Positions 23,299 through 29,854 of a stretch of 29,854 nt of DNA are shown here, in pieces. The translations under genes were made by a program, and so were the position numbers. The number at the start of each line of letters is the position of its first letter. Position 1 is the stretch's first letter. The stretch is from positions 1 to 29,854 of IMG/VR virus record IMGVR_UViG_3300026264_000004. One strand, written 5' to 3'. This DNA comes from a virus. The notes under the pieces are model-generated. The model was not told the DNA's origin and made no database searches. It saw only the letters and a program-made list of their open reading frames with translations.

Positions 23299-24074
23299 AA
23301 ATAGTACTTGCTACGGGTGGTTTTGACCCGATTCATTCAGGACATATTGAATTTCTTAACTCTGCGGCAAAGTTAGGTAGTATGCTTCTTGTAGGTTTAA
23401 ACTCTGATGAATGGTTAGAACGTAAAAAAGGCAAAGCATTTATGCCTTGGAATGAACGTCTTAAGATTTTAAATAACTTACAGATGGTTGACGAAGTATT
23501 TACGTTTGTAGATGACGATGATTCTGCTATAAATTTTATAAAACAAGCAAAAGCACATTATCCAAAAGATAAACTAATTTTTGTTAACGGCGGAGACAGA
23601 ACAGCAGATAATATTCCAGAAATGATATTTGATGATGTTAAATTTGTATTTGGTGTTGGTGGCGAAGATAAAAAGAACTCAAGCAGTTGGATATTAGAAG
23701 AATGGAAAGCACCTAAAACTATTCGTGATTGGGGATATTATAGAATATTACATGAGGATGGTATGGGCGCCAATCTTAAGACTAAAGTAAAAGAACTCAC
23801 ATTAGACCCAGGAAAGTCTATATCGTTACAACGTCATAAATTCAGACGTGAGTATTGGGTAGTTACATCTGGCACAGCCACCATAGAGATTGAAGGTCAA
23901 TCTAGAACATTAGGTATACACGAGGATGTAGAGATACCTACAGGATGGTGGCATAAACTAAGTAATAAAACAACAATGCCTTTGCGAATGGTGGAGATTC
24001 AAACAGGATTGAAGTGTGAAGAAGAGGACATAGAACGTGCGCCTCATAAGGAAGATTTCGATTTTCGAGTATAA
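23295..24074 (+). CDS. Nucleotidylyltransferase-cupin fusion (sugar-phosphate type)
   Basis: Predicted 259-aa two-domain enzyme. The N-terminal domain (1-140) is a cytidylyl/adenylyltransferase of the TagD/RfaE type: GGFDPIHSGH (8-17) with the HxGH site H14-H17, then VNGGDR and a KNSSS segment in place of the usual ISS motif. The C-terminal domain (about 150-259) is a cupin like that of type II mannose-6-phosphate isomerase/GDP-mannose pyrophosphorylase (LDPGKSISLQRHKFRREYWVV, IPTGWWHKLSN, VEIQTG, EEDIER). Together they suggest activation or isomerisation of a sugar phosphate for nucleotide-sugar synthesis, but the substrate cannot be read. It is coupled by a 4-base overlap within the nrd operon. 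Confidence 0.85.
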   Translation: MKIVLATGGFDPIHSGHIEFLNSAAKLGSMLLVGLNSDEWLERKKGKAFMPWNERLKILNNLQMVDEVFTFVDDDDSAINFIKQAKAHYPKDKLIFVNGGDRTADNIPEMIFDDVKFVFGVGGEDKKNSSSWILEEWKAPKTIRDWGYYRILHEDGMGANLKTKVKELTLDPGKSISLQRHKFRREYWVVTSGTATIEIEGQSRTLGIHEDVEIPTGWWHKLSNKTTMPLRMVEIQTGLKCEEEDIERAPHKEDFDFRV

Positions 24075-24088
24075 CTAAGGAGAATAAT

Positions 24089-24316
24089 ATGCAAGGAACT
24101 ACAACAGAAAGAGTATACGACAGCAAGAATTCAATGAATCTATTGGGCTTATCTGAAACAGAGATAGCACAATTAATCGAGTCCTTGGCTACAAATCCAA
24201 ATATCAAAGCAGACGAAAAAGAATCAACATTAAATTGGATGCGTGAACAATTTTCTGAACAGAAAATTGGCGGTGCATGGAAACGTAGAATTAGAGAAAA
24301 AGGATACGTTATATGA
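24089..24316 (+). CDS. Small hypothetical protein
   Basis: Predicted 75-aa charged helical protein, not recognised. It has a good ribosome site (AAGGAG) and starts 14 bases after the cupin fusion. A LLGLSETEIAQLIESLATNPNIK helix pair is followed by a basic C-terminus (GGAWKRRIREKGYVI). It overlaps the following secreted-protein gene by 4 bases (ATGA). Confidence 0.7.
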   Translation: MQGTTTERVYDSKNSMNLLGLSETEIAQLIESLATNPNIKADEKESTLNWMREQFSEQKIGGAWKRRIREKGYVI

Positions 24317-24696
24317 TAAAAATTCTGAGAGCGCCCTTACTTGCTTTGAGTATGATGCTTTTAATGGGCGCGACTTCAGATAGTCGTTCTGATTTTTTAG
24401 TTAAATCTCCGTCAGAGTTTACTTTGGCACCTGAATTATTAGATAAGAACATAGCGATATTTATTTTAGGCGGGATTGATTATTACGTTAAGAACTGTGC
24501 TGAATTAACTCCACTCGGAGTTGAATATAGAAATTATATTATTTCCTATCATAATATTAATGCAGTTTTACTACCTACTACTTCTCTATATATTGAAGGT
24601 GCGTTTGCGATTTCTATATTCACCTGTAATGAAATGTATAAAATGGTGACTACATTAGATAGTAATAATCTTGTAATGAAGCCAGAGGACTATTAA
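24313..24696 (+). CDS. Putative secreted/periplasmic protein
   Basis: Predicted 127-aa protein with a signal-peptide-like N-terminus (MIKILRAPLLALSMMLLMGATS, cleavage likely near residue 20). The mature part has two cysteines about 50 residues apart (NCAELTP, TCNEMYK) that could form a disulfide, fitting an exported location. No family is recognised. It is unusual to find an exported protein in a nucleotide-metabolism operon. Coupled by overlap to the preceding gene, it is probably early-expressed and may act on the host envelope, which is inference only. Confidence 0.7.
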   Translation: MIKILRAPLLALSMMLLMGATSDSRSDFLVKSPSEFTLAPELLDKNIAIFILGGIDYYVKNCAELTPLGVEYRNYIISYHNINAVLLPTTSLYIEGAFAISIFTCNEMYKMVTTLDSNNLVMKPEDY

Positions 24697-24697
24697 A

Positions 24698-24705
24698 CTA
24701 AATAT
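24698..24705 (+). promoter_or_regulatory. Possible late box CTAAATAT
   Basis: T4/cyanophage-like late-box variant 12 bases before the radical-SAM ATG, with the predicted start at the ATG itself. Weak on sequence alone. Confidence 0.3.
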
Positions 24706-24709
24706 TAGT

Positions 24710-26080
24710 ATGACAAATTATCCTTCAAAAACTTGGTGTACATATCCATTTTCATCTTTAGTTTTACATAATGGTGGCACATACAGTCCATGTTGTACGG
24801 CTACTGAATCAGTAACCACTGATTTACATGGCGATGAAATTGTTATGAAAATGTATGACTCAAGTGATAAGAGAGAGTTCAAACCCTATGACATGACCGT
24901 GAATGAGGCATTTCATAGTGAATTTATGAAAGACATTCGTCAGCAAATGGTAGATGGCAAAAAATCAACTGCGTGTAGTAGTTGTTGGCATGATGAAAGT
25001 ATTGGGTTGAAAAGCAAACGTCAAGGCATGAATGAGTTTTATTTAGATTCACGTGGGGCAGGAGCCCGTGACGGTGGATTTGATTATGATGTCGATGAAA
25101 TGGTTAAAAATCCACAGATACGTTCATTAGATTTAAAGTTTGATAATAAATGTAATTTGCATTGTTTAATGTGTAGTAGTGGTAGCAGTGATATGTGGGT
25201 TCCGTTAGATACCAAAATGCATAAGTATCTTGCTTTACAAAATGTAACTGAAGAAAAAGATTTAGACTTATATATGGCGGATTCACATAGTCAACGATGG
25301 GTACCAGCAGAATTTCCTGAATCATTATTTGAAGAAATTAAATCATTAGTTCCACAATTACAAGAAATACAATGTACAGGCGGCGAACCTTTTATAAATT
25401 CACATTTTATTGAATTGTTGAAATATATAATCGATACGGGTCACGCAGAACATATATCACTAGAAGTCACTACAAATGGCACTAAATTTGTCACTGAGGT
25501 TATGGAGTTATTAACACATTTTCGACACATACGATTTTTGATAAGTGTAGATGGTACTAATAGCACATATGATTATATTAGGGCACCTTATCGTTATGAT
25601 TTATTATTGAAACGATTGAAAACATTGGATGAATATTTCGTATCAGGAAAGATTAGAGGTTGGGCTGAGATTAGTGCAGTAGCAATGTCATATAATATAT
25701 TTGATTATCAAAACTTATCTACAATTACTGAAGATTTGAAATATGAACAATTTCAAGTTGATGGTAATATAAACTTTTTTATGCATAATATGGACAATCC
25801 TTTACATATTAAATGGTTGCCTGATAGATTAATAAATGAAGCAATAGATTATTATAAGTCTTTATCACCAACACAAGAAAAACATTTGAAACTTGTTATT
25901 TCAAAATTTGAAGGATATGCAAAGAATAATCAGGTTGATAAAGAAACAAAATTACATAATCAACGCCGAATGAAAAATTATACAGTATTAATGGATAAAA
26001 TGCTCGATAGAGATTACCATGATTATCTTGATTCTCGTCTATGTAAATTTTTAGATACTGTTGATTGTGATGTTAAATGA
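24710..26080 (+). CDS. Radical-SAM protein with twitch/SPASM-like extra cysteines
   Basis: Predicted 456-aa radical S-adenosylmethionine enzyme. The [4Fe-4S] motif is C148-x3-C152-x2-C155 (KCNLHCLMC), followed by GGEP (224-227, SAM binding) and TTNGTKF, ISVDG and a Lys-rich C-terminus. An N-terminal extension holds further cysteines (C10, C28-C29, C89-x2-C92) in a WCTYPF...SPCC...CSSCW layout, like twitch-domain radical-SAM proteins seen in marine phages. These probably bind an auxiliary cluster. The substrate is unknown; such enzymes commonly modify peptides or cofactors. It is the last gene of the nrd-associated operon. The ribosome site is weak (AGAGGA about 20 bases upstream). Confidence 0.88.
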   Translation: MTNYPSKTWCTYPFSSLVLHNGGTYSPCCTATESVTTDLHGDEIVMKMYDSSDKREFKPYDMTVNEAFHSEFMKDIRQQMVDGKKSTACSSCWHDESIGLKSKRQGMNEFYLDSRGAGARDGGFDYDVDEMVKNPQIRSLDLKFDNKCNLHCLMCSSGSSDMWVPLDTKMHKYLALQNVTEEKDLDLYMADSHSQRWVPAEFPESLFEEIKSLVPQLQEIQCTGGEPFINSHFIELLKYIIDTGHAEHISLEVTTNGTKFVTEVMELLTHFRHIRFLISVDGTNSTYDYIRAPYRYDLLLKRLKTLDEYFVSGKIRGWAEISAVAMSYNIFDYQNLSTITEDLKYEQFQVDGNINFFMHNMDNPLHIKWLPDRLINEAIDYYKSLSPTQEKHLKLVISKFEGYAKNNQVDKETKLHNQRRMKNYTVLMDKMLDRDYHDYLDSRLCKFLDTVDCDVK

Positions 26081-26089
26081 GATAAATAT
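26081..26089 (+). promoter_or_regulatory. Possible late box GATAAATAT
   Basis: One-base variant of the late box directly after the radical-SAM stop, upstream of a sigma70-type promoter. Confidence 0.35.
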
Positions 26090-26098
26090 GTATATAAT

Positions 26099-26127
26099 TT
26101 GACATTTTTATATCTTTATGCTAAAAT
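26099..26127 (+). promoter_or_regulatory. Sigma70-type promoter for small early genes
   Basis: TTGACA (26099-26104), 17-base spacer, TAAAAT (26122-26127). It lies 34 bases before the ATG at 26161, which has AGGAG as ribosome site. Confidence 0.75.
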
Positions 26128-26160
26128 AGATTTAGAAGTTTTATAAAAAAGGAGTAATAG

Positions 26161-26409
26161 ATGACAGAGTTAACTGATACATTTTACATGATATGGATTG
26201 CATGTGGAGTATGTATGTTTCTTTCTTATTTTATAGGCAAAAGTGCAGGATATAAAAAGATGCATTTGCAGATAGCAACTTCATTAATTGATATAGAATT
26301 AGAACGTGCTAAAATACAGATAATGAAAGCCGAGATATCAAAAGTTCAAGACGAGTTAACACAAACAATCGAAGATAATCCTCCATTTGAAATTGAGGAT
26401 AACAAGTAG
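26161..26409 (+). CDS. Small inner-membrane protein with coiled-coil tail
   Basis: Predicted 82-aa protein. One N-terminal transmembrane helix (about 8-27; FYMIWIACGVCMFLSYFIG) is followed by a charged, probably coiled-coil region and an acidic C-terminus. It has its own sigma70-type promoter and AGGAG ribosome site, so early expression is likely. No family is recognised. The layout (N-terminal anchor plus cytoplasmic or periplasmic coiled coil) is seen in many small phage membrane proteins, so it is not diagnostic of a lysis protein. Confidence 0.75.
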   Translation: MTELTDTFYMIWIACGVCMFLSYFIGKSAGYKKMHLQIATSLIDIELERAKIQIMKAEISKVQDELTQTIEDNPPFEIEDNK

Positions 26410-26420
26410 ATTATGAGATT

Positions 26421-26615
26421 ATGAGTTTAGCAAGACAAAGAAATCTAAGACTTCAATCGAGTCGCATTATGAGAAATCTCCAGATGCGGAGACGAGTATC
26501 GATGAAACAGAAGACAAAAAAGAAGATTCAAGAGCAGGAAGACAGCGTTGACTCAACCGAGACGAAAAAAGATTCTATAAATCCTAGATTATGGAGGTCA
26601 GATTGGAACAAATAA
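26421..26615 (+). CDS. Small, very basic hypothetical protein
   Basis: Predicted 64-aa protein with an Arg/Lys-rich N-terminal half (SLARQRNLRLQSSRIMRNL, RRRVSMKQKTKKK) and a mixed C-terminus. The composition would suit nucleic-acid binding, but no fold is visible. The start lacks a clear ribosome site, and it shares its last bases with the next gene. It may be translated only by coupling to the membrane-protein gene 11 bases upstream, or may not be real. Confidence 0.45.
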   Translation: MSLARQRNLRLQSSRIMRNLQMRRRVSMKQKTKKKIQEQEDSVDSTETKKDSINPRLWRSDWNK

Positions 26616-26842
26616 CACAATTAAAAGTAGGAACAGTAATTCAACATAAGCACACTCATAGACTGGCAAAAATTACTGATGCTTATCAACCACCTGATAA
26701 TCCCGCGGTCATATCTGTAACATATAAGTATGTAGACACAGACCAAGGACGTACAATAATAGATAGTACAATTGAAAGATTTAGTGAAAAATGGGACATA
26801 CTAGACACTAAACCGAAGACAAATAAACGGAATCCCGTTTAA
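26603..26842 (+). CDS. Small beta-rich hypothetical protein (TTG start)
   Basis: Predicted 79-aa protein. The TTG at 26603 is preferred over the in-frame ATG at 26591 because the ribosome site GGAGGT (26593-26598) lies between them, 4 bases before the TTG. The sequence EQITQLKVGTVIQHKHTHR then ISVTYKYVD suggests a small beta-barrel, with a basic tail (KPKTNKRNPV). Not recognised. It overlaps the end of the basic protein gene by 13 bases. Confidence 0.7.
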   Translation: MEQITQLKVGTVIQHKHTHRLAKITDAYQPPDNPAVISVTYKYVDTDQGRTIIDSTIERFSEKWDILDTKPKTNKRNPV

Positions 26843-26883
26843 ATACCCCAAAATCCCCTTAAAAATTTAAAAAAAAGTTAAAT

Positions 26884-26900
26884 CCCTTATGGTATAAGGG
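26884..26900 (+). terminator. Short hairpin without T tract
   Basis: 7-bp stem CCCTTAT/ATAAGGG with a 3-base loop in the 137-bp gap after the TTG-start gene. The missing T tract makes it a weak terminator or an RNA-stability element. Confidence 0.4.
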
Positions 26901-26919
26901 TTCTAGCCGCGTCTAAAAC

Positions 26920-26947
26920 TTGACAGATCCTTGATTAATGCTATAAT
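26920..26947 (+). promoter_or_regulatory. Sigma70-type promoter with shared early box
   Basis: TTGACA (26920-26925), 16-base spacer, TATAAT (26942-26947). The -35 region AAACTTGACAGATCC is nearly identical to that at 28056-28070. It drives the gene at 26980, whose ribosome site is AGAGGT. Confidence 0.82.
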
Positions 26948-26979
26948 AGTAGTATATTTAATAAAAAGAGAGGTTAGAA

Positions 26980-27321
26980 ATGTTAATAAACGCAGAAGAA
27001 TTAAAAAATATCATTAACGAAGCAAAAACAGCCGCAAATAAGGCATCTAAAGAATATTTAGATGTAAACCTTAAAGGCGAAGACAATTATCCTTGTGGAT
27101 TTGCTTGGGTTAACATTTATGGTGTTAAAGGTAACACTAAACAAGGTAAAGCATTTAAAGTCGCCGGTCTTGAAAAAGATTACAGCGGTGCATATAATAT
27201 TTGGAATCCAGGTAATGTAAATGTTCAAAATGTTGATGTTAAAGAAGCAGGTGCCGAAGCGGCGGCTGATGTATTTACAAGTTACGGTTTTAAAGCATTC
27301 GCTGGTTCAAGGTTAGACTAA
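26980..27321 (+). CDS. Conserved phage hypothetical protein (PCGFAWV family)
   Basis: Predicted 113-aa protein resembling, by memory, a family of small proteins common in marine and other phages with the pattern PCGFAWVNIYGVKGNTKQGK (37-56) ... AYNIWNPG ... VDVKEAGAEAAADVFTSYG ... SRLD at the C-terminus. Its function is not known to me. A short helical N-terminus (NAEELKNIINEAKTAANKAS) precedes a small alpha/beta domain. It has its own early promoter, AGAGGT ribosome site and a leader sharing AGAGGTTA with the next gene. Confidence 0.82.
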   Translation: MLINAEELKNIINEAKTAANKASKEYLDVNLKGEDNYPCGFAWVNIYGVKGNTKQGKAFKVAGLEKDYSGAYNIWNPGNVNVQNVDVKEAGAEAAADVFTSYGFKAFAGSRLD

Positions 27322-27344
27322 TTTTAATAAAAAAGAGGTTAAAA

Positions 27345-27626
27345 ATGAAAATTTACGCTGATTATAATAAAGAAGATAAAAAACTATTAGGAAAGTACAT
27401 TAGTCCTAATTCAGAATATAGCACTTTCAAAGGCATTCCTATGTCTTTATTTGAAAAGGTTATGAGATTGCTACCTAACAAAGATAGACGAATTAAATTC
27501 AGAGGTCCTTCAACAGCAACCTTCAAAAGGTCCCCATTTAATACTATTAAAAAAGAGGCAACATCATTCGCTGTCTATTATGACAATGATGTAATTTTAT
27601 ATCTAGGCAAACCAGGAGACGTATAA
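27345..27626 (+). CDS. Hypothetical protein of early cluster
   Basis: Predicted 93-aa, basic, compact protein (MKIYADYNKEDKKLLGKYI start; FAVYYDNDVILYLGKPGDV end). The C-terminal beta-hairpin pattern suggests a small folded domain. Not recognised. It has the same AGAGGTTA leader as its upstream neighbour. Its stop overlaps the next ATG by one base, with that gene's ribosome site (AGGAGA) inside this coding region. Confidence 0.78.
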   Translation: MKIYADYNKEDKKLLGKYISPNSEYSTFKGIPMSLFEKVMRLLPNKDRRIKFRGPSTATFKRSPFNTIKKEATSFAVYYDNDVILYLGKPGDV

Positions 27627-28054
27627 TGGCTTATATTTCAACAAATGAAGTAAAAGAAGTTCGTGTTGCTCTTAAAGAGCGTTTCAAAAATAAACTAAAA
27701 TTCTCAGTTAAAAGAGACCACTATTCAAGTGTTGTAGTTTCTATCATGTCGGGTGAGATAAACTTCTATGATGGAAGTTTAGACCGCGAGGACTCTTGGA
27801 ATAAAGATGCCGCCAAACATATATTTGATGGTCACGAATCAATTAACGAATATTATCCTGAAAATTACGGCAAACATGGTGCGTTATTTCAAGATATTGT
27901 TAATATTATGAAAACTGCTCCTGCTAAAGCAGAAGATGGTCGTGAATGGTATGACAAGTCGGACGCAATGACTGACTATTTTGATACTGCATTTTATGTA
28001 AATTTAAGTGTTGGTAAATGGAACAAACCTTACGAATTCAAGGGAGCAAAGTGA
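27626..28054 (+). CDS. LPD29-like domain protein
   Basis: Predicted 142-aa protein. The N-terminal pattern EVRVALKERFKNKLKFSVKRDHYSSVVVSIMSG resembles the LPD29 (large polyvalent-protein-associated) domain found in phages and mobile elements. The rest is acidic and Tyr-rich (DYFDTAFYVNLSVGKWNKPYEF). The LPD domains often accompany DNA-processing or antirestriction proteins, so a host-interaction role is possible but unsupported here. Expressed with the two preceding small early genes. Confidence 0.6.
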   Translation: MAYISTNEVKEVRVALKERFKNKLKFSVKRDHYSSVVVSIMSGEINFYDGSLDREDSWNKDAAKHIFDGHESINEYYPENYGKHGALFQDIVNIMKTAPAKAEDGREWYDKSDAMTDYFDTAFYVNLSVGKWNKPYEFKGAK

Positions 28055-28059
28055 AAAAC

Positions 28060-28087
28060 TTGACAAATCCGAAAAATGTGTTATTAT
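28060..28087 (+). promoter_or_regulatory. Sigma70-type promoter for AAA+ ATPase gene
   Basis: TTGACA (28060-28065), 16-base spacer, TATTAT (28082-28087), within the same AAACTTGACARATCC box as at 26916. The following leader has a five-codon ORF (28103-28120) whose stop overlaps the ATPase ATG. Confidence 0.75.
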
Positions 28088-28116
28088 ATAAGTAGGTTAA
28101 AAATGAGGGAGAGGTT

Positions 28117-29127
28117 ATGAATAATATAAAGATTGAAAATGGGTTATACAACAATACAGATATAAGTGGTGTATTTCCTTTACTTAAAGGTCTTACAAAA
28201 TCAAAAGATGGTTCGTATTTTGTAAAAGTTAAGGTTACTGATTCCGACGAAAAAGTCTTCAAAGGTCGTGATTCAGTTCGAGTTAGAATTGAAAACCAAG
28301 ACCAAGTTACCGAGATTGAAGATGTTAAACTTGGTAAAAAAGAAGTTGAAACTGACGAACAAGGAATGGATAGAATTAAAGAACGTTTTGAAATTCTGGA
28401 AGAAATGACTAATGCTACTCTTGACGGTATAGTTAGGGGTATGATTGTTACAGGACCTCCAGGAGTTGGTAAAACATACGGTGTTGAACAAGTTCTTGAA
28501 AAAGATGGTTTGTTCGATATGATGGCAGACCGACCAATGCGACATACATTTGTTAAAGGTGCCATGTCGGCACTTGGGTTGTATTCTAAACTTTATGAGT
28601 ATAGAGATTCTACTAATATCCTTGTTCTTGACGATTGTGATACAATTCTGTTTAATGAAGATGCTCTTAATATTCTAAAAGCGGCTCTTGACTCTTGTAA
28701 GAGAAGAAAGATTTCTTGGAATACGGACTCTCACTTACTGCGTAGAGAGGGTGTCCCATCTCAATTTGAGTTTAACGGTTCTGTTATCTTTATTACTAAC
28801 TTAAAGTTTGATAATATGAGAAGTACAAAGATTAAAGACCACTTAGAGGCTATCCTTTCAAGATGTCACTATCTTGATTTAACTCTTGATACAACTCGTG
28901 ATAAGTTGTTAAGAATTAAACAGATTGCCAGAGAGGGCGGATTGTTTGATACTAAGGGCTTGACTAAAGTTCAAGAACAAGAAATTATCGACTTTATGTA
29001 TGAAAACAAAAATAAACTTAGAGAGATTTCTTTGAGAATGGCTCAAAAGATTGCTGACCTAAGAAACATGGATTCAAATAGATGGAAACTTCTGACTGAA
29101 TCAACTTGTATGAAACGAGCAGTTTAA
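28117..29127 (+). CDS. AAA+ ATPase
   Basis: Predicted 336-aa ATPase, probably a remodelling or DNA-processing factor. The N-terminal ~95 residues are charged and unfolded-looking. The AAA+ module has Walker A GPPGVGKT (113-120), Walker B ILVLDD (168-173), sensor 1 VIFITNLK with N228, and Arg-rich segments (LLRREGVPSQF, ILSRCHYL) that may supply the arginine finger. The C-terminal helical lid is present. It sits just upstream of a secreted protein and uvsW, under its own early promoter. Resemblance to cyanophage ATPases is from memory only. The exact client is unknown. Confidence 0.87.
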   Translation: MNNIKIENGLYNNTDISGVFPLLKGLTKSKDGSYFVKVKVTDSDEKVFKGRDSVRVRIENQDQVTEIEDVKLGKKEVETDEQGMDRIKERFEILEEMTNATLDGIVRGMIVTGPPGVGKTYGVEQVLEKDGLFDMMADRPMRHTFVKGAMSALGLYSKLYEYRDSTNILVLDDCDTILFNEDALNILKAALDSCKRRKISWNTDSHLLRREGVPSQFEFNGSVIFITNLKFDNMRSTKIKDHLEAILSRCHYLDLTLDTTRDKLLRIKQIAREGGLFDTKGLTKVQEQEIIDFMYENKNKLREISLRMAQKIADLRNMDSNRWKLLTESTCMKRAV

Positions 29128-29136
29128 ACTGCTCGT
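29115..29136 (+). repeat. 22-bp perfect palindrome over the AAA+ stop codon
   Basis: Two 11-base arms (ACGAGCAGTTT and AAACTGCTCGT) meet with no gap, and the TAA stop (29125-29127) lies at the centre. There is no following T tract, so it is not a typical terminator. It could be an mRNA hairpin or a protein-binding site. Confidence 0.8.
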
Positions 29137-29155
29137 CTACTAATAGGAGTATAAT

Positions 29156-29548
29156 ATGAAAAAATTTACAATTGGAATGATTTTTACTTTATTGATATTT
29201 TTTGTAGGTTCTGCATTTGCTGACACATTTTGTATGACAAGTGATGCAACTGTCTTCATAGATGGGCAAGAAGATATGTTGGAGAGTTCAAGTACCAAAA
29301 GAGCAGGGGTTGAGGCTGGAATGTTTGACCTTGACTTTAATGCTCCAAAATATACCATTTTAAAAGATGATGAATACCAATGGATTGGTTGGGAATTCAA
29401 GAGTGAAGGTGAAAATACTATGAGTACTATTGCTACAATGGACTGGCCTACAATGACGTATACAAAACACCTGGCAATGTTTGCCTCTGAGGATGGTGGA
29501 CATACTGCAAATTATTTTATAGTTAATAAATGTAAAGGTAGCAGATAA
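29156..29548 (+). CDS. Putative secreted/periplasmic protein
   Basis: Predicted 130-aa protein with a clear signal peptide (KKFTIGMIFTLLIFFVGSAFA, cut likely after residue 22). The mature protein has two cysteines (near its N-terminus, FCMTSD, and near its C-terminus, NKCKGS) that could form a disulfide, and a Trp-rich acidic middle (EYQWIGWEF, MDWPTM). Good ribosome site (AGGAG). No family is recognised. A terminator follows, so it is a single-gene unit or the end of the ATPase transcript. Exported early phage proteins may act on the host envelope or exclude other phages, which is inference only. Confidence 0.8.
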   Translation: MKKFTIGMIFTLLIFFVGSAFADTFCMTSDATVFIDGQEDMLESSSTKRAGVEAGMFDLDFNAPKYTILKDDEYQWIGWEFKSEGENTMSTIATMDWPTMTYTKHLAMFASEDGGHTANYFIVNKCKGSR

Positions 29549-29572
29549 AGTTTAAAAAGTTAACCTCCCCGG

Positions 29573-29605
29573 CGGCAGTAAGAGAAATTTTACTGCCGTT
29601 TTTTT
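29573..29605 (+). terminator. Intrinsic terminator after the secreted protein
   Basis: Perfect 9-bp stem CGGCAGTAA/TTACTGCCG with an 8-base loop and a run of seven T. It lies 25 bases after the stop. Confidence 0.92.
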
Positions 29606-29625
29606 ACATCTGAGACTAAAATCAC

Positions 29626-29654
29626 TTGTATTTTGTGTCAGAATATGTTATACT
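29626..29654 (+). promoter_or_regulatory. Sigma70-type promoter for uvsW
   Basis: TTGTAT (29626-29631), 17-base spacer, TATACT (29649-29654), between the terminator and the uvsW start. Confidence 0.65.
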
Positions 29655-29682
29655 AACACATATGTTGAGAATAATGTAATAA

Positions 29683-29854
29683 ATGAATAAATGTACAATT
29701 ATAATCAAGGACGAAGTAAACGTAAAGTTAGAAGGACTTGACCCGGCAACACGCAGAAAGTGTAGTGATAAACTGAAATTTTTCTTACCACACGCCTTTC
29801 ATATGCCTGCATATAAACTAGGTAGATGGGATGGAACAATTCGTTTTTGCGATG
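29683..29854 (+). CDS. uvsW: UvsW helicase, N-terminal part (truncated by window end)
   Basis: Only the first 57 residues are visible. The pattern MPAYKLGRWDGTIRFCD matches the start of UvsW (RFRYGNWDGRIRLLD in T4), the small DNA-binding domain that precedes the helicase core in this recombination and R-loop/branch-migration enzyme. The ribosome site is weak (TTGAGA). The ATG at 29683 is the first in frame; a nearby upstream ATG (29662) runs into a stop. Its location after uvsX/uvsY and an AAA+ ATPase fits the phage recombination set. Confidence 0.82.
   Translation, partial: MNKCTIIIKDEVNVKLEGLDPATRRKCSDKLKFFLPHAFHMPAYKLGRWDGTIRFCD

Noticed and set aside
28038-28565. A 175-aa minus-strand open frame
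   Set aside because: It is antisense to the AAA+ ATPase, whose motifs are intact. There is no ribosome site or promoter on the minus strand.

Overview
The window is a piece of the genome of a tailed, contractile (T4-like) bacteriophage. Tail sheath, tail tube, head-completion nuclease, both terminase subunits, gp32, UvsX, UvsY, a class Ia ribonucleotide reductase and the start of UvsW are all recognisable from their protein sequence. The DNA is A+T-rich, the genes are tightly packed, and the proteins resemble the marine T4-like myoviruses (cyanophage/pelagiphage type) more than T4 itself. The host cannot be read from the sequence.

Late half, about 1-16,060. It opens inside the tail sheath gene (gp18). 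Next come a CCA/poly(A)-polymerase-type nucleotidyltransferase, a HAD 5'-nucleotidase, two small genes (one a zinc ribbon), the tail tube (gp19), a second tail-tube-fold protein (gp54/gp48-like), an 87-aa protein, the gp4-like head-completion nuclease and a probable small terminase (gp16). Two probable virion or prohead proteins follow, then one gene on the opposite strand, the large terminase (gp17), a large probable structural protein and a 121-aa protein. These genes are served by a repeated T4-late-promoter-like box, GATAAATAC. For three of them it begins 35-36 bases before the start codon.

Switch region, about 16,063-16,327. An intrinsic terminator ends the late block. A sigma70-type promoter overlaps it, so that the predicted transcription start falls inside the hairpin. 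A second near-consensus promoter follows, leading into an A/U-rich leader before gp32 that contains four CTAATA repeats.

Early/replication half, about 16,328 to the end. It holds gp32, uvsX, a small acidic gene, uvsY, nrdA, a 72-aa gene, nrdB, a 142-aa gene, a nucleotidylyltransferase fused to a cupin, a 75-aa gene, a secreted 127-aa protein and a radical-SAM protein. Many are translationally coupled by 1-4 base overlaps. Further small early genes follow (a membrane protein, a basic protein, conserved phage hypotheticals, an LPD29-like protein), then an AAA+ ATPase, a second secreted protein and the N-terminus of UvsW. Several units have their own TTGACA/TATAAT promoter.

The most interesting points are: (i) capsid-targeting-like N-termini on two late-expressed enzymes, suggesting they may be packaged in the head; (ii) a short KLAG motif repeated across three virion-module proteins; (iii) two unlinked proteins with metallothionein-like cysteine clusters; (iv) the overlapping terminator/promoter and the gp32 leader; (v) nested in-frame starts; (vi) a nucleotidylyltransferase-cupin fusion and a radical-SAM enzyme in the nrd operon; and (vii) a structured, non-coding 156-bp gap after gp4.
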